Shown piece after piece: positions 4,882 to 11,278 of a stretch of DNA of 12,201 nucleotides (the stretch's first letter is position 1; each line of letters begins with the position of its first letter). A model generated the notes under the pieces. It was not told where the DNA came from, did not search any database, and saw only the letters and a list, made by a program, of their open reading frames with translations. Origin of the DNA: an uncultured Lachnospiraceae bacterium (GTDB lineage Bacteria > Bacillota > Clostridia > Lachnospirales > Lachnospiraceae); NCBI GenBank assembly GCA_949051815.1, contig CARQVR010000082.1, positions 1-12,201 on the forward strand, read 5' to 3'. The position numbers and the translations under genes are program-made.

Positions 4882-5361
4882 TCAGACATAATTCAGCGTA
4901 TAATGGGCCTCTCCTTCACTGTCCAGCTCCATAATGATATAGCTGGGCCTCCGGTTCTCCTGTCTTGGGTAGCTGATGCTGCCGGGATTAATCAGCGTCA
5001 CATCCTTTCCTATATCAATCAGCGGCTTGTGGGAATGACCGCACATGACGATATCCACCTCCCGGCTTACGGCCTCCTGCTTAATCGTCTCCGTGTTCAT
5101 AGCGATATAATAATGATGGCCGTGGGTCACCCAGACTTTATAGCGGCCAATCATAAACTCTTCCTCCCGCGGCAGACTGGAAAAAAAATCATTGTTCCCC
5201 TGCACCATTACCACGGGACAGCCTGCTGCCTCACTGATCGTATACTCGCTCCCCTCCACGTCCCCACAGTGTATCAGCATATCGTAGGGACCTGTCTTTT
5301 CCAGCACGGCAAGCAGATTAGCATTATGACGATGACTGTCGCTCACGATCAATACTCTCAT
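4882..5361 (-). CDS. yfcE: YfcE/MJ0936-type metallophosphoesterase
   Basis: A 159-residue calcineurin-like phosphodiesterase, full length for the family. Metal-binding motifs are all present: DSH (Asp8, His10), CGD (Asp34), GNND (Asn56-Asp58), THGH (His80, His82) and GHSH (His109, His111), followed by NPGS (125-128). The family hydrolyses phosphodiesters with Mn2+ or a similar metal; the physiological substrate is not known. It is the last gene of the operon, beginning 7 bases after the rdgB stop, with its AAGGA site overlapping the end of rdgB. The pairing of yfcE with rdgB is common in Clostridia. Confidence 0.95.
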   Translation of the reverse strand: MRVLIVSDSHRHNANLLAVLEKTGPYDMLIHCGDVEGSEYTISEAAGCPVVMVQGNNDFFSSLPREEEFMIGRYKVWVTHGHHYYIAMNTETIKQEAVSREVDIVMCGHSHKPLIDIGKDVTLINPGSISYPRQENRRPSYIIMELDSEGEAHYTLNYV

Positions 5362-5368
5362 TTATTTA

Positions 5369-5983
5369 TTACATCCTTTTCTTTAGTTCCTCTTTCATTT
5401 GTTCCAAAGCACGGCATCTGTGGCTGATCCGGTTCTTCTCCTCATCGGAAAGCTCCGCAGCGGTGCGGCCGTATTCCGGCAGATAAAATATGGGATCATA
5501 GCCGAACCCGTTGTCTCCCCGAAGCTCGTAGCCGATCCTGCCCTCAATGGTTCCTCTGACGGTAATCTCCCCGCCGTCCGGAAATACCGCCGTAACCGCG
5601 CACACAAATCTCGCGCCCCTTTGTTCCTCCGGCACATCCGAAAGCCGTCTGAGCAGATCCGCGCTCTTTTCTGAAAAGGGCGTTTCCTCTCCCAGATATC
5701 TGGCCGAATACACGCCAGGCTCCCCGTTCAGACAGTCTATTTCCAGACCGGAATCATCCGCCATCACCACGCACTCCCGCTCCTTTTCCTGCCCTGCGAG
5801 GGCCGCCGCTACCGCACGCGCCTTGATTCGGGCATTGTCCTCAAACGTGGTTCCGTCCTCCTCAATCTCAAGCGCAAGACCAGCCTCTTTCATGGACCGT
5901 ATCCGCGCCTCCATATCACCTAAAATCGCCCGGATCTCCCGCATCTTTCCTTCATTTCCCGTGGCAAAAATAATATCGAACAT
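5369..5983 (-). CDS. rdgB: RdgB/HAM1 XTP/dITP pyrophosphatase
   Basis: This cytoplasmic house-cleaning enzyme removes non-canonical purine nucleotides by hydrolysing ITP, dITP and XTP to the monophosphate. Visible motifs are the N-terminal ATGNEGKMREI, central ADDSGLEID.L.G.PGVYSARYLG, then GDNGFGYDPIFYLPEYG and the C-terminal SHRCRALEQM. I chose the ATG at 5983 (MFDIIFATGN, 204 residues) because the family starts here and GGAAGG lies just upstream; an in-frame ATG at 6016 would add 11 residues and cannot be ruled out. It follows the amidase-fold gene closely and precedes yfcE by 7 bases. Confidence 0.95.
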   Translation of the reverse strand: MFDIIFATGNEGKMREIRAILGDMEARIRSMKEAGLALEIEEDGTTFEDNARIKARAVAAALAGQEKERECVVMADDSGLEIDCLNGEPGVYSARYLGEETPFSEKSADLLRRLSDVPEEQRGARFVCAVTAVFPDGGEITVRGTIEGRIGYELRGDNGFGYDPIFYLPEYGRTAAELSDEEKNRISHRCRALEQMKEELKKRM

Positions 5984-6029
5984 ACCCTTCCGCTCCCCGC
6001 TGTATATATAGAACATTTCCGTTTCTTCA

Positions 6030-7109
6030 TCACTCTTCGCGCTGCCCGTATGCCTTCATAACCGCATTATAAATCCCTTCTGCAATGCGCTTGATATAAT
6101 CCTCGCGTTGCAGCAGGATCGCCTCCTGACTGTTCGTAAGATACCCCACACGGATAGCCGCCGCCGGAACCGTCGCGCTGTTCATGACCAGATCCTCTTC
6201 CGCCGACTCAATCAGACCGCAGGCCTTGCCGCTGATGGAGGTGACTACCTCGCGTTCCAGAAGATCGGCCAGCTCCACATTGCCGAAACCGGGGATAAAA
6301 AATTTGCTGTTATAGACCGCCGATGTGCCGTAGAGTTTACTGTTCTCGTCGCCGTTCACCTCTATGCGGATCATCATATCCGCCTTCGTCGCCGCTGCAA
6401 GTTCCGCCCGATCCGCGGCCGCAGGATTGCTGTCATCCATCCTCGTATAGTAGACCTTGATATCACTCTCGTCAAACATAGCCTTTAACGCCTTCGCGAT
6501 GTCGAGCGTTATATTCTTAGAAAGAATGCCATCCGCCGTAACGCCGTGCTCATCGCCCCCGTAAGCGGGATCTATCACGATGATCTTCTCATACACCTCT
6601 TTCGAGGGCACGAACTCCACATAGAGCGTGTGATTCTCAAAAATACTGCGGTACTCATAAACGCCGTCCAGTGCAAACCGCAGGCAGACTCTGTCCTCCT
6701 CCGCCTCGAACCGGCCGTCTGTCACGCTCTCACAGTTCCCGTATACGCTGCCCGTCCGGTAAAACGCCTCGTAATTTTTCGTCTGCTCCGTACTGATGCT
6801 CACCCAGAGTTCCTTGTCCATATAGTGATTTTCTAAAACCACTTCCTCCGCCTTCACGCTTTCCGGCATCGGAATACAAAAATAGCTGGTATTCCGGGCG
6901 GACCGGTTGATGACAATTTCATTCTCCTTTGTGGGAACGGCCGCCGCGCCCTCCTCCTTCTGCACAGAGGGACGGACCACCTCATCCTGCGCCAGATCCG
7001 CCACGCCCACGGTTTTTGTGGCCGCATAGTACAGCATGACGCTCATGGCCGCCGCTACAAACAAAGCACAATATACCAACGTACTTTTCATCAAACTATT
7101 CTGCTGCAT
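6030..7109 (-). CDS. Membrane-anchored Amidase_3-fold protein lacking catalytic residues
   Basis: A 359-residue protein with one N-terminal membrane anchor (about 9-30), a linker, a beta-rich domain (about 60-170) and a C-terminal N-acetylmuramoyl-L-alanine amidase (Amidase_3) fold (about 174-355). The fold is clear from VIDPAYGG, KNITLDIAKAL, YYTRMDD, ADRAELAAATKAD, VNGDE and VGYLTNSQEAILL. However, the zinc ligands and catalytic Glu of active enzymes are replaced: GHGG reads AYGG (Tyr183), the Glu before KN is Ser197, the His of the SIHAN motif is Glu250, and the Glu of VELG is Arg320. Peptidoglycan cleavage is therefore unlikely; binding or activation of another cell-wall enzyme is possible. 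It starts 3 bases after the ypsC stop, with AAAAGG upstream. Confidence 0.88.
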   Translation of the reverse strand: MQQNSLMKSTLVYCALFVAAAMSVMLYYAATKTVGVADLAQDEVVRPSVQKEEGAAAVPTKENEIVINRSARNTSYFCIPMPESVKAEEVVLENHYMDKELWVSISTEQTKNYEAFYRTGSVYGNCESVTDGRFEAEEDRVCLRFALDGVYEYRSIFENHTLYVEFVPSKEVYEKIIVIDPAYGGDEHGVTADGILSKNITLDIAKALKAMFDESDIKVYYTRMDDSNPAAADRAELAAATKADMMIRIEVNGDENSKLYGTSAVYNSKFFIPGFGNVELADLLEREVVTSISGKACGLIESAEEDLVMNSATVPAAAIRVGYLTNSQEAILLQREDYIKRIAEGIYNAVMKAYGQREE

Positions 7110-7112
7110 GGC

Positions 7113-8261
7113 TTACCTTTTGCTCCCGGTGGGCTTAGGCCCCATATATTGATAGAAATAGGTTTTTATCATTCCGTTATACAGCTTTCTGTTCTTATCA
7201 GCCTTCCTGCCAATCGCGTTTTCCGCCTGCTCGTAGGAAGTAATCACATACATGGACCACGCGTCCAGCGCCTGATAGCGCTCTCCCAGCGTCCGGTACA
7301 GGGCGTGAAGCGCTTCCTTCTCCGAAAGCCGTTCCCCGTAAGGCGGATTCGTCAGGATAAACCCGTATTTTTTCGCATGGGAAAGCTGCGCCACGTCTCT
7401 TTGCTGGAAGTGAATCAGATGCTCCACCCCTGCAAGTCTGGCATTCGCTCTGGCGATGGATACCATCTCCTCATCTATGTCATAACCCTGAATCTGCGTT
7501 TCCACATCCGGCGTCTCCATGGACTCCGCCTCTTCCCTTGCCTTTTTCCAGAGTGAATCCGGAAACACATGAGGCCAGTCCTGCGCCGTGAAATGCCTGC
7601 TCTTGCCGGGCGCAATATGGGCCGCCATCATCGCTGCCTCAATGGGAATCGTCCCGCTTCCGCAAAAGGGATCCACAAGAATCCGGTCTCCCCGCCAAGG
7701 CGTCAGCATCAGAAGCGCCGCTGCCAGATTCTCCGCAATGGGCGCTTTCGCCGTCAGCTTTCTGTAGCCCCGTTTATGTAAGGATTCTCCCGAAGTGTCA
7801 AGTCCCACCGTCACCTCGTCCTTCTTAATAAAGACTCTGACCGGATAGTCCGCCCCGTTCTCCGCAAACCAGTCGATGTGGTAAACGCCTTTCATTCGCT
7901 CTACCATCGCTTTTTTCATGATCGACTGAATATCGGAAGGGCTAAAGAGCTTACTCTTCACGCTGGCCGCCTTCGCCACCCGGAATTTTCCGTCTTCGGG
8001 AATATACTTCTCCCACGGCAGCGCCTTCGTCCCCTGAAAAAGCTCCTCGAACGTTTCCGCATGAAAACTTCCCATCTTAATCAGCACTCTCTGCGCGCTG
8101 CGCAGAAAAATATTAGCGCGGCACAAATCCTGCCTGTCGCCGGCAAAGGTGACTCTGCCGTCCTCCACGCAGGTGATTTCCAGACCGAGATCTGTTATTT
8201 CTCTTTTCAATACTGCCTCTAAGCCAAAATGGCATGGCACGATATACTCTGTTTTTTCCAT
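7113..8261 (-). CDS. ypsC: THUMP-domain class I RNA methyltransferase (YpsC/RlmL type)
   Basis: A 382-residue SAM-dependent RNA methyltransferase. An N-terminal region (1-50) and THUMP RNA-binding domain (about 50-155) precede a Rossmann methyltransferase domain with the SAM loop DPFCGSGTIPIEAA (197-210), the GYDIDEEMVSIARANA stretch and the catalytic NPPYGERL (305-312), the pattern of N2-guanine methylation. The length fits Gram-positive YpsC, related to the N-terminal half of E. coli RlmL, which modifies 23S rRNA; the exact target base here is inferred. It is the first gene of a four-gene operon. No ribosome binding site precedes the ATG, and the promoter lies so close that a leaderless mRNA is predicted. 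Confidence 0.94.
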   Translation of the reverse strand: MEKTEYIVPCHFGLEAVLKREITDLGLEITCVEDGRVTFAGDRQDLCRANIFLRSAQRVLIKMGSFHAETFEELFQGTKALPWEKYIPEDGKFRVAKAASVKSKLFSPSDIQSIMKKAMVERMKGVYHIDWFAENGADYPVRVFIKKDEVTVGLDTSGESLHKRGYRKLTAKAPIAENLAAALLMLTPWRGDRILVDPFCGSGTIPIEAAMMAAHIAPGKSRHFTAQDWPHVFPDSLWKKAREEAESMETPDVETQIQGYDIDEEMVSIARANARLAGVEHLIHFQQRDVAQLSHAKKYGFILTNPPYGERLSEKEALHALYRTLGERYQALDAWSMYVITSYEQAENAIGRKADKNRKLYNGMIKTYFYQYMGPKPTGSKR

Positions 8262-8267
8262 AGCTAC

Positions 8268-8296
8268 ATTTTATGCTGTAAGCAAATGCCTGTCAA
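8268..8296 (-). promoter_or_regulatory. Promoter of the ypsC operon, leaderless arrangement
   Basis: TTGACA, 17 bases, TAAAAT on the minus strand. Only 6 bases separate the -10 box from the ATG, so transcription should begin at or next to the A of the start codon. No Shine-Dalgarno sequence fits in the gap. Confidence 0.78.
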
Positions 8297-8325
8297 CACA
8301 GTTTTCTCCCGGTTTCGCTTTCTGG

Positions 8326-8373
8326 CTGTCCCCCATGCAGGCATGCGGTCTGTCTGTAACGCTTTCTGACTCT
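8326..8373. repeat. Exact 48-bp direct repeat, copy 1
   Basis: It begins CTGTCCCCCATGCAGGCATG and ends CTTTCTGACTCT, and is identical to 8445-8492. It contains the short dyad CATGC-AG-GCATG. The 71 bases between copies include a perfect hairpin GAAATGC-TCC-GCATTTC (8395-8411). It looks like a dispersed palindromic intergenic repeat; no frame is evident. Confidence 0.92.
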
Positions 8374-8444
8374 TTACTCCGCATAAGCAGATTCGAAATG
8401 CTCCGCATTTCTCATTCGCGTTGCTCGTCATAAAGCGTCACTGA

Positions 8445-8492
8445 CTGTCCCCCATGCAGGCATGCGGTCTGTCTGTAACGCTTTCTGACTCT
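8445..8492. repeat. Exact 48-bp direct repeat, copy 2
   Basis: Identical to 8326-8373. It is followed by GCTTATGCGCGG, partly the inverse of the CCGCATAAGC that follows copy 1, so the unit has some inverted symmetry around the interval. Confidence 0.92.
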
Positions 8493-8504
8493 GCTTATGC
8501 GCGG

Positions 8505-8530
8505 AAAAAGGGGACGCCCGACGCGTCCCC
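8505..8530 (-). terminator. Intrinsic terminator of the 48-residue gene
   Basis: On the minus strand GGGGACGC and GCGTCCCC form an 8-bp GC-rich stem with a 5-base loop, followed by TTTTT, 16 bases after the stop codon of the small gene. Confidence 0.88.
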
Positions 8531-8546
8531 TCAAATCCGATCCTTC

Positions 8547-8693
8547 TTAGTAGTTGTTCTTGCTGTTGTTCGCGTTGCTGCCGGAACTGTTCTTGCTGCT
8601 GTTGTTTGTGCTGTTCTTAGAGTTGTTCTGGCTGTTCTTGTCCTGCTGCTTCTCATTCTGCTGGCTGTTCTGGTTAAAATCATTCTTAGACAT
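8547..8693 (-). CDS. Small Asn/Ser-rich protein, probable forespore product
   Basis: A 48-residue protein starting MSKNDFNQNSQQNEKQQ and ending NNSKNNY. Apart from the first few residues it consists almost wholly of Asn, Ser, Lys and Gln, with no hydrophobic core, so it should be soluble and disordered. AGGAGG lies 9 bases before the ATG, a sigma-G-like promoter lies upstream, and a strong terminator follows, so it is a complete single-gene unit. The composition recalls gamma-type small acid-soluble spore proteins, but no family motif is visible; the spore role rests on the promoter and is inference. The hydrophobic frame on the opposite strand is a composition artefact. Confidence 0.8.
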   Translation of the reverse strand: MSKNDFNQNSQQNEKQQDKNSQNNSKNSTNNSSKNSSGSNANNSKNNY

Positions 8694-8729
8694 CTTCCAT
8701 ACCTCCTGATTGGTTTCATGTTACAAAAA

Positions 8730-8759
8730 TAGTATGGGAGATTCCAAAAGAAGTTATGC
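8730..8759 (-). promoter_or_regulatory. Sigma-G-like (forespore) promoter
   Basis: On the minus strand GCATA is followed after 18 bases by CATACTA, matching the sigma-G pattern of a -35 GNATR and a -10 CATNNTA with the usual spacing. It lies about 37 bases before the small Asn/Ser-rich gene. No good housekeeping promoter is seen in this place. Confidence 0.6.
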
Positions 8760-8840
8760 AGGCCATACATAGGTCTTTAGTACTATTTTTTTTATTCAAA
8801 CTCACCAAAACTTTCGTTGGTACTTTGGTACTATTTTTCC

Positions 8841-8868
8841 TTGCATTTTTTCTCAGATGTAATATAAT
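8841..8868 (+). promoter_or_regulatory. Promoter of a candidate small RNA
   Basis: TTGCAT, 16 bases, TATAAT on the plus strand, with a predicted start near 8875. No plus-strand protein gene follows; the next plus-strand feature is a pair of hairpins. Confidence 0.65.
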
Positions 8869-8874
8869 AAGAAC

Positions 8875-8978
8875 GTAGACGGAGATACCCCTTCATTCTC
8901 CGCCTACAGACCCTTATATTAATTATTTATACTCCCCTCAACAGGCCGTTTATCCCAAGTAAACGGCCTGTTGTCATT
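8875..8978 (+). ncRNA. Candidate small RNA of about 100 nt with two hairpins
   Basis: The predicted start coincides with hairpin 1 (8875-8907): an 11-position stem with one A-C mismatch and a loop TACCCCTTCAT. An AT-rich single-stranded stretch with CTCCCCTCA follows, then the 13-bp hairpin 2 (8940-8972), which could end it. Both unpaired regions hold CCCC runs able to pair with Shine-Dalgarno sequences, as in RoxS/RsaE-type RNAs. The T tract after hairpin 2 is weak (TTGTCATTTCC). No family is recognised. Confidence 0.5.
8940..8972. terminator. Hairpin ending the HAAS gene and possibly the small RNA
   Basis: Perfect 13-bp stem AACAGGCCGTTTA/TAAACGGCCTGTT with a 7-base loop TCCCAAG, one base beyond the stop codon of the minus-strand HAAS gene. 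Neither side has a clean T run, so it may act as an mRNA-stabilising end or a modest bidirectional terminator. Confidence 0.65.
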
Positions 8979-9423
8979 TCCGCCCCTTAAAATAATTTAC
9001 GACAAGCAGCACGAGCAGCACCGGAATGATAATCGGCGCAAGAAAAGAGATCATAGAAAAAGCCAGACCGATAATCAACAGAAAAACCACTACCGCAATC
9101 AGCAGAATCAGCCAGGCGGGAACGCGCATGGCGTTCTGTCTCACTGCGTTTCGCCATCTTTCAACATAACTCTCTTCCCGTTCTTCATCGTAAGTCCGGT
9201 TCGTCCCCTCGCTGACACCGGCCCGCTTGTTCGCCTCAATGATACTTTTCGCGAGAAGCCGCGGATCGCCAAGACTGGCAAGCACCTCCTCCTCGCTTCT
9301 TCCCTTTCTGATCTCCACGTCAATATAATCCCGATAATACTGCACGTTCTCCGCCACCCGTGAACTGTTCACGCCGCTTGCCAGCGCTCTTTGCAGTCTG
9401 TCTATAAATTCCGTCCGATCCAT
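8974..9423 (-). CDS. HAAS-domain (DUF1700-type) membrane protein
   Basis: A 149-residue protein. Residues 1-65 match the HAAS signalling domain: MDRTEFIDRLQRAL, YYRDYIDVEI, EEEVLASLGDPRLLAKSI. A charged linker (66-100) leads to two membrane spans (about 101-122 and 126-143) and a short basic tail. HAAS proteins are often paired with PadR-type regulators and affect envelope functions, but no PadR gene is adjacent here; the partner gene is the unrecognised protein 36 bases upstream. AAGGAAGG precedes the ATG. Confidence 0.88.
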   Translation of the reverse strand: MDRTEFIDRLQRALASGVNSSRVAENVQYYRDYIDVEIRKGRSEEEVLASLGDPRLLAKSIIEANKRAGVSEGTNRTYDEEREESYVERWRNAVRQNAMRVPAWLILLIAVVVFLLIIGLAFSMISFLAPIIIPVLLVLLVVNYFKGRK

Positions 9424-9459
9424 GCTTCCTTCCTTTTTCCTCTGTTCTTTCTCCGTGCC

Positions 9460-9852
9460 TTACATGGTCTGGTCCATACCCTTCCAGTCACCCAGCTTTT
9501 TCGCGTATTCTTCCGGGTGTCTGCACATATCCGCCATCATCATGAACGACCTGAGCACCATATCTTCTTTATTACAGCTTGCGGTATTTTTCCCGGTATC
9601 CCTGCGCAGATTATCCTGCCCCATCTGCCACACATAACAGTCTGTCAGAGAATACGCTCCGCACCTCGGCACATCCGGCAGTCCGTGATTCTCCAGATAG
9701 TAGACGAAGGCGGCATACAGCTCTCTGTTCGTCAGAAGTTCGCTCCATAACGCCTGCTGCCACTCCCCGGATTTCCCAGCAAACTCACAAAGTCTCATAA
9801 GACCATCATATGCCTTTAATCTGCTTTGGTCAAATAAAATCGGTGATGACAT
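9460..9852 (-). CDS. Protein of unknown function (Clostridia-type)
   Basis: I cannot assign a family. From the ATG at 9852 (MSSPILFDQSRLKAYDGLM) it has 130 residues, is soluble and probably mostly helical, and is rich in aromatic residues and Cys/Met (SLTDCYVWQMGQDNL, SCNKEDMVLRSFMMMADMC). I prefer this start because AAAGGAG lies 5 bases upstream; a longer in-frame start at 9930 would translate into the inverted-repeat element at 9880-9955 and lacks a ribosome binding site. It probably forms a two-gene unit with the HAAS gene. Confidence 0.75.
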   Translation of the reverse strand: MSSPILFDQSRLKAYDGLMRLCEFAGKSGEWQQALWSELLTNRELYAAFVYYLENHGLPDVPRCGAYSLTDCYVWQMGQDNLRRDTGKNTASCNKEDMVLRSFMMMADMCRHPEEYAKKLGDWKGMDQTM

Positions 9853-9879
9853 ACTTCTCCTTTCATTCCGTTCTATGAT

Positions 9880-9955
9880 AGGTAATTGCGAAACTCTATT
9901 AAGATTGTTGAACTTGCACAAAAAAGTCACGATTTGATGAGTTTCGCAATTACCT
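9880..9955. repeat. 76-bp element with perfect 17-bp terminal inverted repeats
   Basis: AGGTAATTGCGAAACTC at 9880-9896 is the exact reverse complement of 9939-9955; 42 AT-rich bases lie between. It starts 5 bases after the lacI stop codon and ends 27 bases before the next gene. There is no T run after the stem, so it does not look like an intrinsic terminator. Size and structure suit a miniature inverted-repeat element or a dispersed palindromic repeat; no target-site duplication is obvious. Confidence 0.75.
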
Positions 9956-9960
9956 GCTTC

Positions 9961-10998
9961 CTATGACGGGACACCTTCAGAATTAGCGTTTACGTCAGCC
10001 ACGGTATTTCCCTCAAACACATGTCCCTCCACCACAAGCGTCTCCACCAGCGTCGTTTTGGGATGCTCAATCAGGCTGAGCAGTTTCTCTCCAACCATTT
10101 TCCCCAGCTCCTCCGTGTCCTGCCTGAGCGTGGTCAGCGTCGGTTCGATATGCCTTGCGATACGGATACCGTCATAGCCCGCAATCGAAATATCGTCGGG
10201 AATCCGAAGTCCCCGCTCCTGAATAGCGTTAAACCCGCCAAACGCGGAAAAATCATCCGGATAGAGAATACAGGTGGGCGGCTTGCCCAGATCAAGCAGC
10301 TTCATCGTCGCCTCATGCGCGCCTCTGGTGTCGCGATAGGGAGACATGCGGATATATTCATCCGGTATGGTCAGTCCGAGCTGCGCTGCCGTCCGGTAAA
10401 AGGAAGACAGTCTGCTCTGTGTAACGGCGGAATCCGCCCCGTGGATATAGGCTACCCTGCGGTGCCCGTTCTTATAAATATAGGTGAGCAGATCCTGCAT
10501 TCCCTGCACGTTGTTAGACATAACCGCACAGACATTGTTAAAAAGATGATCCAGTGTGACAATAGGAATGCCACCCCTCACAAGCTGCAAAATCTCCGGT
10601 GAATAAAAGTCCGTACAGACAATCGCAACACCGTCAAATCCCCTGGATTTGCAATGCTCCAGATAGCTCGTCGCCCCGGCACGGCCTTTGCGTGTATTGA
10701 CAAAGGTAAGATCATACCCCTTCTCCTCCACCGTGCGTTTGAGGCTGTCCAGCACGAAAGCATAGTAATCGTGGGTCAGGCCGCTGTAATCCTCATGGTT
10801 AAACAAAACCCCGATATTATAACTGCGGTTCGTTTTCAACATCTTCGCCGCCGTATTGGGAAAGTAGCCCATCTCCTCCGCCACCTGGCGAATCCGTTTC
10901 TTCGTCTCCTGCCCAATATCGCTCTGGTCGTTAAGCGCCTTGCTGACCGTCGCCACCGAGACGCCGCAGACCGCTGAAATATCCTTCATAGATACCAT
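9961..10998 (-). CDS. LacI-family transcriptional repressor
   Basis: A 345-residue sugar-responsive regulator. The N-terminal LacI HTH (residues 3-50) reads MKDISAVCGVSVATVSKALND, then IGQETKKRIRQVAEEMGYFPNTAAKMLKTN with the hinge. The rest (about 60-330) is a periplasmic-binding-protein-like effector domain with SRGFDGVAIV, NGHRRVAYIHG, PTCILYPDDFSAFGGFNAI and PDDISIAGYD. It is transcribed divergently from cellobiose phosphorylase, so a beta-glucan disaccharide or a derivative is the likely inducer. Promoter (11072-11100) and a CTTAATCG motif over its own start suggest autoregulation. GGAGAGG precedes the ATG. Confidence 0.95.
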   Translation of the reverse strand: MVSMKDISAVCGVSVATVSKALNDQSDIGQETKKRIRQVAEEMGYFPNTAAKMLKTNRSYNIGVLFNHEDYSGLTHDYYAFVLDSLKRTVEEKGYDLTFVNTRKGRAGATSYLEHCKSRGFDGVAIVCTDFYSPEILQLVRGGIPIVTLDHLFNNVCAVMSNNVQGMQDLLTYIYKNGHRRVAYIHGADSAVTQSRLSSFYRTAAQLGLTIPDEYIRMSPYRDTRGAHEATMKLLDLGKPPTCILYPDDFSAFGGFNAIQERGLRIPDDISIAGYDGIRIARHIEPTLTTLRQDTEELGKMVGEKLLSLIEHPKTTLVETLVVEGHVFEGNTVADVNANSEGVPS

Positions 10999-11050
10999 AT
11001 TTTAGTCCTCTCCACCCACAAAACAACCCGTACTTATGTGTCGCATATCG

Positions 11051-11064
11051 CTTAATCGTTTTCG
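11051..11064. promoter_or_regulatory. Candidate LacI operator O1 (at the lacI start site)
   Basis: CTTAATCGTTTTCG, with the central CG typical of LacI-family operators. It lies just downstream of the lacI -10 box, over or immediately after the predicted start of the lacI mRNA. Confidence 0.5.
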
Positions 11065-11071
11065 TATTTCC

Positions 11072-11100
11072 ATTGTACAATACCGCTCCAAGTAATGCAA
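11072..11100 (-). promoter_or_regulatory. Promoter of the lacI-family gene
   Basis: TTGCAT, 17 bases, TACAAT on the minus strand, about 73 bases before the ATG. It lies back to back with the phosphorylase promoter. Confidence 0.75.
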
Positions 11101-11144
11101 CGCCTTTCGGAATTTATTGATTTTTCGTGGGAAATATATAGTTA

Positions 11145-11173
11145 TTGCATTTTTTCTATTTCTTCTGTATAAT
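11145..11173 (+). promoter_or_regulatory. Promoter of the cellobiose phosphorylase gene
   Basis: TTGCAT, 17 bases, TATAAT on the plus strand, with a predicted start near 11180 and a leader of about 99 bases. Confidence 0.82.
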
Positions 11174-11176
11174 TTT

Positions 11177-11214
11177 CTTAACCGATCGGAGACAGCTTTA
11201 CTTAATCGTTTACC
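11177..11214. promoter_or_regulatory. Candidate LacI operators O2 and O3 (phosphorylase start region)
   Basis: CTTAACCGATCG at 11177-11188 overlaps the predicted start site and CTTAATCGTTTACC at 11201-11214 follows it, 24 bases away. With O1 they share CTTAAYCG. Binding here would stop transcription of the phosphorylase. Confidence 0.55.
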
Positions 11215-11278
11215 CTGCTCCGTTTCAGGACATTTACACCTAACCGGACACAACTCACACGAAAAGGAGAATGGAGCT

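Noticed and set aside
8326..8492. CRISPR array
   Set aside because: Only two repeat units are present, the repeat and interval sizes are wrong, and no cas gene is nearby.
8454..8732. A 92-residue plus-strand frame with a very hydrophobic, Val/Leu-rich product
   Set aside because: It is the antisense of the Asn/Ser-rich gene, whose AAC/AGC codons read as GTT/GCT on the other strand; it has no ribosome binding site and crosses the small gene's terminator.
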